The notes below the pieces were generated by a model. That model saw nothing but the letters and a program-made list of their open reading frames with translations. It was not told the DNA's origin and did no database searches. 64,000 nucleotides of DNA from Colius striatus (lineage: Eukaryota > Chordata > Aves > Coliiformes > Coliidae). The number at the start of each line of letters is the position of its first letter. Positions within the stretch are counted from its first letter, which is position 1. Shown here piece after piece: positions 34,401 through 46,769 of the stretch. A program made the position numbers and the translations under genes. The DNA is taken from the NCBI RefSeq assembly GCF_028858725.1, contig NC_084761.1:19994501-20058500 (forward strand). The letters are read 5' to 3'.

Positions 34401-35800
34401 ACAAAGAGGTATTCACATTTTATTTTATGAGAAAGAATAATTTGTGATACTACATTCAAGTAACCTGCAGCAACAAGTTACTGCGTGCATACACAAACAC
34501 TCAGGAAGTACCAAGCTGTTGACTGGCTAACCAAACCTTCCTTTTGAACACAAGTGCTGCATTGTATTGCCAAGTCTATTGTGGAGTTTGTGTTTCTAGT
34601 GTTTTGCTGTGTCAGTTTCGGGCACATCAGCCTGTTCCTGGAAATGGTCAGATTATCCATATGGGTCAGAACTGGTAAGATGCTTATGCTTATTAAAGAT
34701 GTATGCCATTCAGAGACATGCTGTTCAGCAGTCTCAGTGGAAATGGCATCTAACAGACAGTGAGGGTCTCATCCCAGGATAATTCCTCTCAACAGAATCC
34801 TCCTTTAGCATTAGTCCCAATATCATTCCCTACTTTTCGCATACAGATTTTATTTACTGTCCACTTAGTAAGAACAGCAGCTAGGATGAAAAATAATATC
34901 TGTAACTGCTGCAGGTGATCCAGTGTTGGCATACCTCCCAAGAACCACAGCACACCAGTGCCTTCATCATTTTAGGTGCTGAAGTATCCAGCAGATAAGA
35001 GCTCAGCCCTGTTTATATGGTTGCAGTGTTTGATGGGAGAGAATGTTTTGTCTGAGTTTAAAAACCCAGCAATCTGAAAGCTAAAAGAACAAATATTTTC
35101 CTATTCACAGCAATGGCAGAAGCAGCCTCTTGCACTTGAAATGGAATGAGCTAGAGTGGCCATATCCATTTCTTGTTTTGTCCAGAGTATTTTTGGTCCA
35201 GATTTTTTTCCTTTAATATTTGTCTATATTAGGAGTATTGGGATTTCTCTTTGCAAGTGCTTCACTAACAGCTTCAAGCAGGCAGGAGACTCTCGTATCA
35301 CTTCAGCTTCTTTGTCCAGGACCAGTTATCTTTTCTGTCATTGAATCATTGCAGAGCTTATAACCAAAGCCAGTCATCTCATGACCTTTTTCTGAACCTA
35401 TTTCTTGTTCAAGAAGATCTACTGATATCCTTGAGGATAGACTCACTTTCTGTTTCACATCTGCTCCCACAGACTCAGACCCAACACGGGCATCCCTTTG
35501 GTAGGGAGATGCAAAGGATGGTTATTCAGTATGGCCACTGGTGTACTGGACAGTATATGTAGATCAAACATATCTAAGTCCATCCCCTCCTTTCCGCATT
35601 TTTATTCTCCTTCTCTCCTTCTTCTCTGCCCCAGGCTACCACGGTAAAATGCAGCACAATAAAATGTAATTACAGTGCTTCTTAAGGCAGCCTAATAAGG
35701 AAGTCGAGTTTTTCCTCCCGTATCTTTCAGCCAGGAGGTATATGAAAGACTGTTAAGGCAGCAGTACTTATGCTGAAACATCCTTCAGTTCAATAAAAAC
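31440..35800. other. Intergenic, mostly unrecognised
   Basis: Contains a GC-richer block at about 32900-33340 that could be an unclassified repeat, a T8A10 run near 33660, and a 77-codon minus frame at 33734-33967. A strong pyrimidine-tract acceptor-like sequence (CTTCTCTGCCCCAG) stands near 35620-35634 without a recognisable exon after it. Confidence 0.35.
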
Positions 35801-35814
35801 AGGGTAAGCAATTC

Positions 35815-35880
35815 GCAGACCTGACGTCGCAGCGACTGCCGGCATTACGCAGAGAGAGAACCGCGGGTACATAGTCCTTT
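35815..35880. promoter_or_regulatory. CpG-dense patch with a CRE-like site
   Basis: About seven CpGs in some 50 bases (CTGACGTCGCAGCG, TGCCGGCATTACGC, AACCGCGGG) inside a CpG-poor spacer. TGACGTCG differs by one base from the CRE consensus. It could be a small promoter, an enhancer or the R-U5 part of an old LTR (AATAAA lies 25 nt before it). No transcript can be assigned. Confidence 0.3.
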
Positions 35881-35994
35881 CAGTGACTGCTTTCGCCTCT
35901 GTGTGGGTCCAGGCAGGTCCACAGTTCCATCTGGAGGCCAAGTCCGATACAACAGCCTCTTCTCACAGCCAGCGTTCAGAGCTTGCTCTTTATA

Positions 35995-36412
35995 GAGTCA
36001 TAGAATCATAGAATCGTAGGGATTGGAAGGGACCTTTAGAGATCATCTAGTCCAACCCCCCTGCAGAAGCAGGTTCACCTAGATCAGATCGCATAGGAAC
36101 ATGTCCAGGCGGGTCTTGAAGACCTCCAAGGAAGGAGACTCCACAACCCCTCTGGGCAGCCTGTGCCAGGGCTCCCTCACCTGAACAGTGAAATAGTTTT
36201 TTCTTATGTTTAAGTGGAACTTTTCGTGTTCCAGCTTCATCCCATTACCCCTTGTCCTGTTGCTAGCTACTATAGAAAAAAGAGATGTCCCAACCTCCTG
36301 ACACCCACCCTTTAGATATTTGTAAATGTTAATAAGATCTCCCCTCAGTCTCCTCTTCTCCAGACTAAACAGCCCCAGTTCCCGCAGCCTTCCCTCATAT
36401 GAAAGATGTTCA
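35995..36412 (-). mobile_element. CR1 LINE 3' end, minus strand
   Basis: Reverse of the CR1 3' module: starts TCATAGAATCATAGAATCG, continues GGAAGGGACCTTTAGAGATC and ends near TCCCTCATATGAAAGATG, inside the C-terminal ORF2 segment. Truncated at its 5' end. Well preserved. Confidence 0.95.
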
Positions 36413-39400
36413 TATCAAAGTCAGTTCAACCCTGTGCTTTTCATAGACAAGGAATTCATTCTACCTGACCATTACTTCTGTACAAGAATAGTTTTGCTCT
36501 CACCCTGGAAGCTATCACTGTGTTGTGACTGAAGTTGATCCCCATAGTTCCCCCTAACTGTGATCATGTATTAGTGTTATTAGAAGGTCACTGATAAGAA
36601 ACTTGATTGATACATGCTGTACCATATTTATATTGTATACAAAGAGTTTTAGAGGATCAAGAGAACGGTGTCCTCGTTATATGCAACTCCGCTCTTTAAG
36701 ATGAAAGTTTTCACCTTCCTGATTCTCTTCATATCAGACTACATAGGTCTTAAAGCACCTCTGTGGGACCCAGATCACTCCTCTCCAACACAAAAGGTGG
36801 CTGCCTTCTGTTTCTAACCTTCCATTCTTCTACACAAGTCATTTCTTTTCTCCTTTCTTTGGGAATCATTAGTGATGGACATTGTTGATTTCCTCCAGGA
36901 GCCAGAATATCCCTACCACTTGGGTGTCCACTGCTGCGGGCATCCTAGCAGATCCCAAGCCACAGCTTCACCAACAAAAAGCTGTATTAACCCCTCCCCA
37001 ATATTTTGAGTGTAATCCTTTGTTAACTGACACTGATTTTTTGCTTTCTTTTATACTAATTAGGCTAATAGAGGCATCAACTGTCTGGTCTGTAATTTCC
37101 CAGACATTCAGAAGACTTCCCTTTAAAACCAGGCCATTTTCAAGTCTGGAACTAAGGCTGGTGTAAGTGAGAAGCTGTGGGAATATAGTGTGCTGGAGTC
37201 CATACTCCTTGAATCTTTTCTCCCCTAGACCCTTCCTTAAACTGTGCAAGTGATCTTCCTTCTAATAGCGTCCTGAACACTGTTTAACTACATGGGCCAT
37301 TAAAATATCTTTTCAACATAAATATAATAGTTATTTTTTCTGCACTTCAGAGTCAATAGAGCATTCTCACAGGTGGTGATCCCAATACACAAACACTGTC
37401 AGGTCTGACACCTCATCCATATGAGGGAGAGTAAATTTATTTCAGCTTCACCAAGTTACATGCAAAGTTTTGTCAATATAAACGTCTCCTCAATAAACGT
37501 CTCCACCCCCTCGTGGTGCTTCCACTTCACTGCATCCTGATTATCCTAGTTATAGCACAGACACTACTTGGAGTTCGTACGTGTTTTCCTATATTAGTGC
37601 TGCTAACTTCACTTAGATATAACTATTAGTATTTATAGTAGATTAGTGTGTTTTCTTGTTCTTTTAAGACCAGGCTAACAAATGTGTTATCAGAAGCATT
37701 TGTAGTCTAAACAGATACACAAAGGTGAGGCACTAAGGAACAAGCCCAGTGCAAGATAAGCAGTTTTCATATGAAATAACTTCTATTAATATATGATCTT
37801 TGCATCAAATTAGTGTGCAACAGCATTTATTCACTTTGTGTACCAGGGAGGCTTATAATAACATGTTTTTTATGGAAAAGACTTGGGGAAAAACACAGCT
37901 AAAGAAAATCAAAAGATATCAGGGTAGACAAGTAAAGCCAGAGCTGCCAGACATTGTTTTTACCTTCAAAAAGAGTTTTGACAAGATCCATAAGCCATTT
38001 TGGTTTTCTTTCAGCTGGTAAATTAAGTATTAAATTATGTATTTTGCAAGGCAATTTTAAAGTTGAAAAGGTTTAGTTCCAAATATCAAGGTTTGAACAG
38101 ATGTTGGATTAATTAAAAAAATTACTCCCCTCAAAAATATTTTAAGATCATATGATTAAAACTACTTCTGTCTACTTCTGCAGAGGCTCTGGCAGTTTGT
38201 AAAATGTAAGTGTTGCAGTGACATGTGCAATTGGGCCATAGAGCTAAGCAGCGAGACATTTGCCATTGTGTTTGCTTTTTGTAGTAAAATAAGTAAAGAA
38301 AGCTAGTTGAGATGAAGATGGTTGAATAGATACATGTGAAGTTACAGTGGCTCTAGTAGCAGCCCCAGGAATGCTGGAGATGGAGCAGAGCAGGAACAAC
38401 CACAACTCTGACCAAATATCTGAGGCATATTACGTGCAGAAAGCAGCAGGGGCCAGTGCAAGCTCAGCCTGTTTCTCTGCAGACTGCCTGCTGCCCAAGC
38501 CCAGCTACCACTGCTACCCCACTGCTTCCCAGAAGCAGCTAAGCTGTTCAGCACACCTCTTGGTCATTTCAGCTGCTAAAAATCACCTCTGATACTTTAA
38601 TTAACAAGGTAAGTAAGAGAGTCAGAGAGCACAGACACATGGAACTAAGAGCTCATGGTGATGAAACAAGACCAAAGAAAAAGCAATGAAATAAATTTAT
38701 TGCCAAATAACTGCCAGATCATTCAGTGACTGCCCATCAAGACTAGAGTGACAAAAAAAGCAATGTGTTCTGCAAATCAGAATACATAGGATCCACGGCT
38801 AAAAACAGATATATCTGTTCTCAACACAGCAATCAACACTTCTCCAGCACAGCTCAGATACACTAGGCTGAGCTTAAATAGGTCATGGGCCCATAGGTGA
38901 GGTTGAGGGGGTGTGGAGGTTCTAGGTGAGGTGAATGGGTGCCCTCAGAGCACTGAAAGAGATCTTACTTTTCATTTTGCAGCATGGAGCTATGCCATGT
39001 GTCATTGCCGTTTGAAGTCTGTTATGCTGGGAAAATGCATTCCCTGCACCTGGCAGGGCCTTGTTCATTGGTGGAGGGAAGAGGAAGCAAAAGGATCCAG
39101 CCCCAGAAAAATATCACCTTTGATGACATTTCAGGTAACAAAGACAACTCTCTGTGAACTACAAAGGACTGTCTTCCTGTGAAAAACATTGTCATTTATG
39201 TGCAGATCTGTGATGTTATATGTAAGAGAACAGTGCCAGGCTTGGACATCCACATCAGTCTTGTAAAAATGGTTGTTGATCTGTGAGTCTTCAATTTCAG
39301 GATATTTCACTAGGTGTTCCTGAATTTTTCACAAAGGTGGCTGAAATTCTGAAATTTATTGCCATAAATGAAGGTTTGAAAATTCAGTGCCAACTCCTAC

Positions 39401-42105
39401 AATGCTACCAAGGTAACTACTACGGAAGGGTGCAGAGGCTAGAGAGGATCCGTGCAGTTGCCAGGTGCTCTGGGAGGGGAGCATTCAGCTCCATGTCCAT
39501 ATGCCTCCAGTAACAGCCGGACATTTACTGCTCAGATGTGGTTCCCATTTCTGCAATAACTTTGCATACAGTTCCACACCTGAAATTGCTTCCATTCCTG
39601 CACCTGTTAGAACCTGTGCTCTCAGCACAGAGCTGGGTGAATGTACCATCCAACTTCTAGCCCTAAAGACACTCCTGTTTCTCTACAGCTTTTTTAATGA
39701 CTGACCCCCCTCTCATTGGAAACTGCCTCTGTCTCTTTGCATCCCATGGCTTCCTGTGGTGAGGATTACCTGCTGCCAGCATGGTGCGTTTTCTCTGTGC
39801 ATTGTAGAAGCTGGGACAACACCATCCCAGAGGCTGAATTTGCATTTCCAGTGGGCAACTTGTTCAGATTCTTCACTTGTAAGGACATGTGTACTGGCTG
39901 GAAGCAAGATCTCACCCGCAGGGTAGTGAATGACAGTTTCAGATGGATCAAATTCCAAACTGGAAGACACACCCTCCAAACAACTGTACCGGGAAGGATC
40001 CTTCCAGAATTTCAGCGTCTCCTAAACACCTATTGACTTGTTTATGTTGCCTTACATAGGAGCAGGCAGAACCCACAGATGAAATCAGTGATTTTATATA
40101 CCACTGTGTTCATATGACTCCATTTTCATCTGGCTTTGTTTTTCAAACGTGCTTCTAGACCAGAAAGACATTCAGATGTCCGCAACACCAGGATAAAATT
40201 TTAGCCTTGTTAGTTCCCATGAAACCTAGCGTAGGCTGCATAAGTGTTAGCCAAGCATTGAGAGAAGATTTAGCCCTTCAAAGTTAGAGACACTATTGTT
40301 TCCTCCAGTGCCACTGAAATGCCACCGCCTCTGCCATCAGCCACCACATCACTGCCACCGGTAGCATGCAGCACTCACTGTGCCCTAGGACCATGCTCAG
40401 AAGAGTTTGGGCCTTGGGTATCTGAAAGAGAAGTGAAACGTGATCCTTAAAATCAGGCACTTAGGAGAAGAATATGAATATGGCACAGTAAGTATACAAA
40501 TGTATTTGCTCTTGCTAAAATATACGAGACAGCTGAATGCACAAAGGCGTTGTTTGATATTGTCATAGACAAACAGCATCATGGAAGGACAGGAGCAATC
40601 CGGAGCAAGCAGTTGCAGGGTTTGTGAGGTGATTTTCAGCAAGAAGACTGAGCAGAGTTGAGGAGTGTCTCAGTGTCAGAGGGTGAATTTCCTGAGAGAA
40701 AACTGAGGAATTACAAAGATCTTTTCAGACCTCCAAACCCAAGTCAGAACCTCAATGAGTCAGCCCAATCTGTTTTGTTTTTCTCTGTTGCAGTGGTCTC
40801 TGTGCTCATGTGTGATTTCAGAAGCTAAATTAATAAATGAATGCCACAGATGCTTATAGATCATCTGCTCTGCTGTCTATTTAGATATTTAATGCAGTAC
40901 AAAAATGAAGAAGTCACTTCTCTGAATAATTTTTATGATACGCTTCAGGAACAGTACTTGCTTACACAGTCAGTATTCACTATGGAAATGTCTTTAAGTC
41001 TCAGATATCACAGGTTTTATGCCAGCTTCCCAGCAGTTTGATGTATCACTCAAGTTACTGGTGCTTAGCAGCATACAATGAAGAGCTATATGCTGTGCAG
41101 AGCCACTGGGACACAATGTGAGGAATGTCTGATCAAATGAGTGTGGGCTGTGCAGACACAGAGGCAGGCTGCAGTTGCCATGCTTTCACTCCTGGCTACC
41201 AGCTTCTGATTCCTCACTGTAACAGCAGCACAAAACTGAGGGAATACTGTTTCTCATACTATTCCTTTTCAATCTGAACATTTTTTATTTCACAAATAGT
41301 TATGTATGTAAAGACAACTGAAACATTTCAGTGTGCTTTGCTGCAGTGACAATGTGCACAGGAACAGCTCTGGTGTGTAATGGCTCTTTAAGAAAATCTG
41401 ATTTTCTTCTACAGCAACTGCTAGAATAAATGAGGTGGCATAAGCATGAGTGTGCTCTTCATACAGTTTATCTGGGCATCTGGTATGAGAGCATATTACA
41501 GAAGCTGTGTTCTTGCTGGGTGACACGTGGTTCAGTCTGCGAGGCTCCCTGATGACACTGTGCACTAAATGTTCTTTTTTCCCTTCAGTGTTAAAGGAGT
41601 TACATCATTTTATACCATCAGGAAACTTGATTCAATAAAATCACAGTCATGTAAAATACGATGGAAATGTCACATAGTTTTATATCGTATATTCTTTACT
41701 AAAAGTATCATCTCAATCTCAGTAAAATATCCACTAAATCCAGTTGCCACACCCTCATACTTACCATTTTCTTGAGGCCTGTAAATTCTAGCAGTGCTGC
41801 CTAGCATGTCATCATTCTTTCCTAAAGTGACTCCCATTTAGTGCCCCAAGGAGAGTATTATGTTAAAAAAATTGTGCTTTCTGTAGGCCAGTGTGAAGAG
41901 CACGATACCTAGATATCTGGGCTACTTTTTTTACCACTGAAGGGTTTACATGGACAATGGCAAGGTATTTTCATGTGTGCTCTTTAGTCCAGATCCAGCA
42001 TAGCATTAAGCTAATGTAACATTTGGAGGCCTTTGCTTTATAATTATGACTCACCGTCAATTGCTACGAAGCAGGAATATTTATCTTAGTGTAGCAGTAT
42101 ATTAA
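36413..42105. other. Intergenic, nothing firmly recognised
   Basis: Long spacer. The 39283-40036 region has two moderately protein-like plus frames (76 and 106 codons) without family match. I see no exon-intron borders or repeats that I can name. Confidence 0.35.
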
Positions 42106-42160
42106 TAGAATCATGGAATGGTTAGGGCTGGAAGGGATGATTAAAGGTATTGGGGTACTA
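42106..42160 (-). mobile_element. Short decayed CR1 tail
   Basis: ATAGAATCATGGAATGGTTA followed by GGGCTGGAAGGGATGATTAA resembles the reversed CR1 terminus, with similarity fading after about 55 bases. Confidence 0.6.
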
Positions 42161-42164
42161 TACT

Positions 42165-45100
42165 CCATAGTAGGGACAATCCCAAAGTACAATTTGGTTC
42201 AACCTTTTTTTTTTCCCAAATATATTTTGCAGTTTACACACAAAGCAATGTGCTGCAGATTGTATGGTAGAGATACTTAATCATTTCATTACATGCTGCT
42301 GTGTACTGCAGCACAGTCAACACAATAATGTATAGTTTGCATTGTGATCATTAGAAATTGAACTCAGACTGAATACTGGTAGACTTTTTTGTATATAGTT
42401 TGTGTATTTGTAATGTGACCCTAGGACTGATCTTCAGCAGAGCCAAGATGTTTCCCATTCATTTACTGACTCTGTAGAGTAAATATAGACTTGGACACAT
42501 AGATCTGTGATGCAAAACAACCTGGAATTAGAGTTATTGCTGAAGTTTGCTTTACGATTTCCAACATCCTAGGATGAGGAGGATGAGGAAAATTTGAGCA
42601 CGATAATTATCACCTCTCAAATAATCATACAATGTTTTGCAAATCAAACCTTCCCATTTATGCACAATCTAAAGGCAAGTGCAGAAGTAATAGAAAATAA
42701 AAGAAGTGGTTGTTTTGCAAGGACAGTTCTGAGAGCAGCAGGTGGGTACACCTTCAGAGGAATTATGGTATTAGCTTCAGGTCAGAACTGAGATCTGAAG
42801 CTTCTCAAAAGTCTAGTTTAGATCTGGTATAACTGTGATTGTAGAGGGCACTGGACTGATATTTTTTTTAAAGAAATTGAAAACAGGAGACAGACCACAT
42901 TATTAGTCAAATACCTTGAGAAAGAAGTGACTAAAGAAAAATCATTAGCATATTGGAAATGGGAGTCAGCTGTTACAGACCCTTGACCCTCAATTGACTG
43001 TTACAGAGGAGTGACCTAAGGATTCTATATTGCAAGCACATGGGACGGATAGAGAGGTTTAAAAAAAATTATTGTGAGAGGAGTGGGAGAAGTCCTTATT
43101 TTGGTTCTGGGAAGATAGACTGGGTGTTTTGTGTCTTCAAGACAGGAGAGAACAGATATCGACTAACATACAGAAAGAAATGTGAGGAAGTGATATTTTA
43201 TAGAAAATCAGGGTCTGGAAACCTTGTGTGTGGAGGAGTTAGGGCTTATAGGTGATGTGTAAGTTGGCTGGGTGTGATGAGGTTCTGGTTTTTCTCCCGG
43301 GTGAGCTCTAATGGGAGTGGGAATCTGTATGACTGTAGCTCTTTTGGACAGGGCAGTTACCTCTGGTTCTGCTCTTTATAATATTTTGTTGCTTCAGGTG
43401 ATGGAAATTCTTGTATGACTTTATAAAGTTCTATACTGGTGAATGAGTGACTCAATGCTAAGTTATGATGTGTGACTAATGATGTTTCAGCTGCATTGGT
43501 AACACCTGCCTTCTGATAGTGGCTCACAAGGATAAAGACAGTGATATCTATAGGCTGCTTTCCATGCAGGTAAAGGTCAGTACCTGGGAAGTTCCATCTC
43601 TCTAAATGATGCAAAAAACCCCCATAGTCTTTAGCACATATACAGATGCAAGCATCAGCTCTGCTTCTTTTCTGTATCTTAAATGTCTGGCCCACAAGCT
43701 TCATGAAATCATATGTGAGAGAGTTTAGGGCCCATGATAGAAGATAAGATATTGTAGTGGATGTGTGCATTGCATATTGAGTTATATCTGAGCTAATAAT
43801 CTGTTTCCTAGTTTCTGTTTTCCATACTTATCTCTTGTGTCTGCTAAACATGTCCTGACACACAAGTGTTGCTGTTGGCACTTTGGTGTGATGACAGAAA
43901 ATAATCTTGCTAAAGAATGGGAGGTCTGTTGCAGGGCAAATCCAGTTGTATAACTTCCTTGATTTGTTGCTATTATCAGTGCAATCCTCCTGGTAACATT
44001 TGTAATGTAAAGGAAAGAACTGATCATTTGTTTCATGTTCATTGCAGATCTTGCCAGCTGAAGCTCTATCATTGCATTACAGTAGCTGGCTCAAAGCCCA
44101 AGATGTTTTTGTGTTTGGAGTTAATGAACTCAAGTTGTCCGGAAACAATTGTTTGCTAACAATATTAGGGATTTTCCTGCTCACTAATAAGAGGAATGTT
44201 CTGTGAGCTCACGTATGTCCTGTTTTGTTTATCAGAACACTTCCACTGAAGTCCAACGTGTGTATGACCTTGCCATAGCCAATCTGCTTATTATGATTGT
44301 GTACTACAAAAATAGAACAGGAATCTCTTCTCTTTTCCTTTCTGCTTCTAGCTTTAATGGTCTATTAATGATTTGAGACCAAGTTGTTAAACAGCTGAAC
44401 TCCAACTTCCATTATATATTAACTTAAAATTATTTGAATATTAATCATGCAAGGAGCCAGAAATGTAACACAGCCTTTGAAAACTCAGAGATCATCACAT
44501 TCTCTGACTCTTCTAAAGAAATCATTGTTACCCTTTCATTTAAGGGATGAAACAGTATAACCAAGCCGTGACTTGTATTTCAACTTCCAGGGCATAGAAA
44601 CTATGTTTATTATGAAAGAAAAAAACCCCAATGCCCTCTGTGCATTGATTATTTACTTTCCTATTAAATAAATAGAAACATTCTCTTTCTTGAATTCTGC
44701 AATAAACTAATTCCTGCTATATGACCCTAAAGATATCTTTCCATCCAGCCCCTCAATGCTACATATTTCTAGTCTGCACTGACCAGTCCCCACAAAGTAC
44801 TTACTAGATAATTCTATGTGACTCAAATGAGATCAGAACTAGCCCATTTGTAGGAGTAATTCAAGTGTGAGCACAAGAACTAGAAACAAACCTGAGCCAT
44901 GTTCACCGGGGCCACATAAAAAACAAACACACTTGGTTTAACTGGACATGAGAAATATAGTTCTTTATTACAATCTTTCAACTTTTACTACTTTACTGTA
45001 TTCATTTTTTACTAAGACATCTTTGCAGGTGCCTAAGTAATTTAAACAGCGAGTTTTCAAAACTTGTTTGTAAACTTTGAAAAAGCTGCCCTTAAAGACA

Positions 45101-46360
45101 ACAATTAATCTTAAAAAAAACAAAAAAACCTTAAAAGTTGGGAGTTTGGGTGGAGCTCAAGTTACACTGATGGGTTAACATCACCTTGCCCTGTTGTAAG
45201 CCAATAATGTGGTTGTCAGTTCTATAAATACTCAGATACCTCCTGGTACCTAACAGCTTTGTGGTGTAAGTGGCTAGCAGGGTGGCATGTGTGTCAGAAA
45301 CAGATAGATTTGACATTATCTTGGTTTAGAGACTTGAAGGTGCCAGGCTGTGCTTGCTCTCTGCTCTAGTTCTCTGATCCAAGAGCATCAGTCAGAGCAC
45401 TCAAGTATCTGAAGCTGTGACAGGAAAAATTAAACCTCTGCTTTAAACAAGTTGGAAAGTTGTATGGATTTGTGTTAAGCTATTGCAGAAGACGTGGAGC
45501 AGCTCCAGAGGTTGAGCTTGGCATGAAGCTCCAAGCCCATCTCAGCATGGAGCTTCTATGCTGTTGTGAACCGAGCAAAAAATCTCATGGATTGACTCTT
45601 TGTGGGCTTTGAGAGATTTCTCAATGTTATGTATACCAATGAAATCCTTATTTAAATATTTTTCAGTGCAGAGCTAGAAACTGCCACCCAAACTGTAACC
45701 TTACTACCAAGTATATTGTGTTGTGTGTACAGCAGTGACTGTAGCCCTTGAGTGAAGTACAACAGAGAACAATGATGTGACCAAGAATCAAATATTTATG
45801 GGTCTGTTCTGCCTCTTCCTAACATAAAATTATTTAAAGCAGGAGTAACTTGATAAAAGTCACAGTGCAATAGGATGGGTATAAAGACAAATTCAGGTTT
45901 GGTATTTTTTGTGTTGTTCCTTCTGTGGCCCAATAACTTCCAGTTTTAGGCTTCATCTTTTGAATAAATTGGTAGCTGTAAATTGATGGGTAAACAGTAG
46001 GAGCTTGGAAGGTGTGTGTTGGTTCAAATATTTTTTACAGCTTAAATGCATATACGATTAGCTGCTGAGCAATTAAGCTAAGCAGTGTTGCATTCTCTCT
46101 TACAGATACAACTCTTACCCAATGAATAATGTTGATAAGGCTATTATATGGTTAGGCAAGAAAATTATTATAGCGCTGTATGTGATTAAGTGACCAAGCT
46201 ATGTTGTCACAGTTCCTGTCATAATGTCATAAATCCACATATCTATACATATACCTCATCTGATCATATGTATTGTTTACTCCACCAAACGATAAAAATA
46301 GGTGTATATTCAGACAAGAGAAAAGGCTTTGTCCTATTAATTAGAAAATGGACAAGAGAA
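42165..46360. other. Intergenic, nothing firmly recognised
   Basis: AT-rich. A 137-codon minus frame at 43357-43770 is the longest unexplained frame here, and I recognise no family in it. Confidence 0.35.
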
Positions 46361-46499
46361 GAGGTTTAAAGCATAACAGGGCTTTCAGTACAGGATGTTT
46401 CGGGGTGTACCCTGTCAGCAAAGGATTACTAAGAGTCAGCAGGTTGCCTCTTGTTATAAAGTTAGTGATTAAAGTGTTAACCGAAGCCTTCCCGTAGGT

Positions 46500-46767
46500 G
46501 TAACCCTGAGTAAGGGAGCACTCCTGTCAGCGGCTTGGAGGAAAGAAAGCGGGTAGGTAAATATTCCCGACATGCACTGAGCTGCGGGGAGTGTCCTGGC
46601 TTTCCAGCACTCCCAGTTTAAGCAAAATAGTAATTACCAGCTCCGTGGGTTCCATGAAGTAGGAGAGGTATCTGTCAGCCAGAGTACTGCTGTCATGCCT
46701 CTTCCAGGGCTCAGTGAAAGGTACGTGAAACTCCTCCTCTGCTTCTCCCTCTCTGATCTATGCCCAG
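46500..46767 (+). promoter_or_regulatory. Candidate RASSF6 5' non-coding exon region
   Basis: The first coding RASSF6 exon has a splice acceptor before its start codon, so an upstream non-coding exon is required. This stretch is GC-richer than its surroundings and ends at 46767 with a perfect donor CAG|GTAAGT. A second possible donor (GCGG|GTAGGT) lies near 46551. The placement is inference only. Confidence 0.3.
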
Positions 46768-46769
46768 GT

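Noticed and set aside
35580-35990. Endogenous retroviral LTR around the CpG patch
   Set aside because: No matching second LTR, primer-binding site or polypurine tract could be identified. Kept only as one possible explanation.
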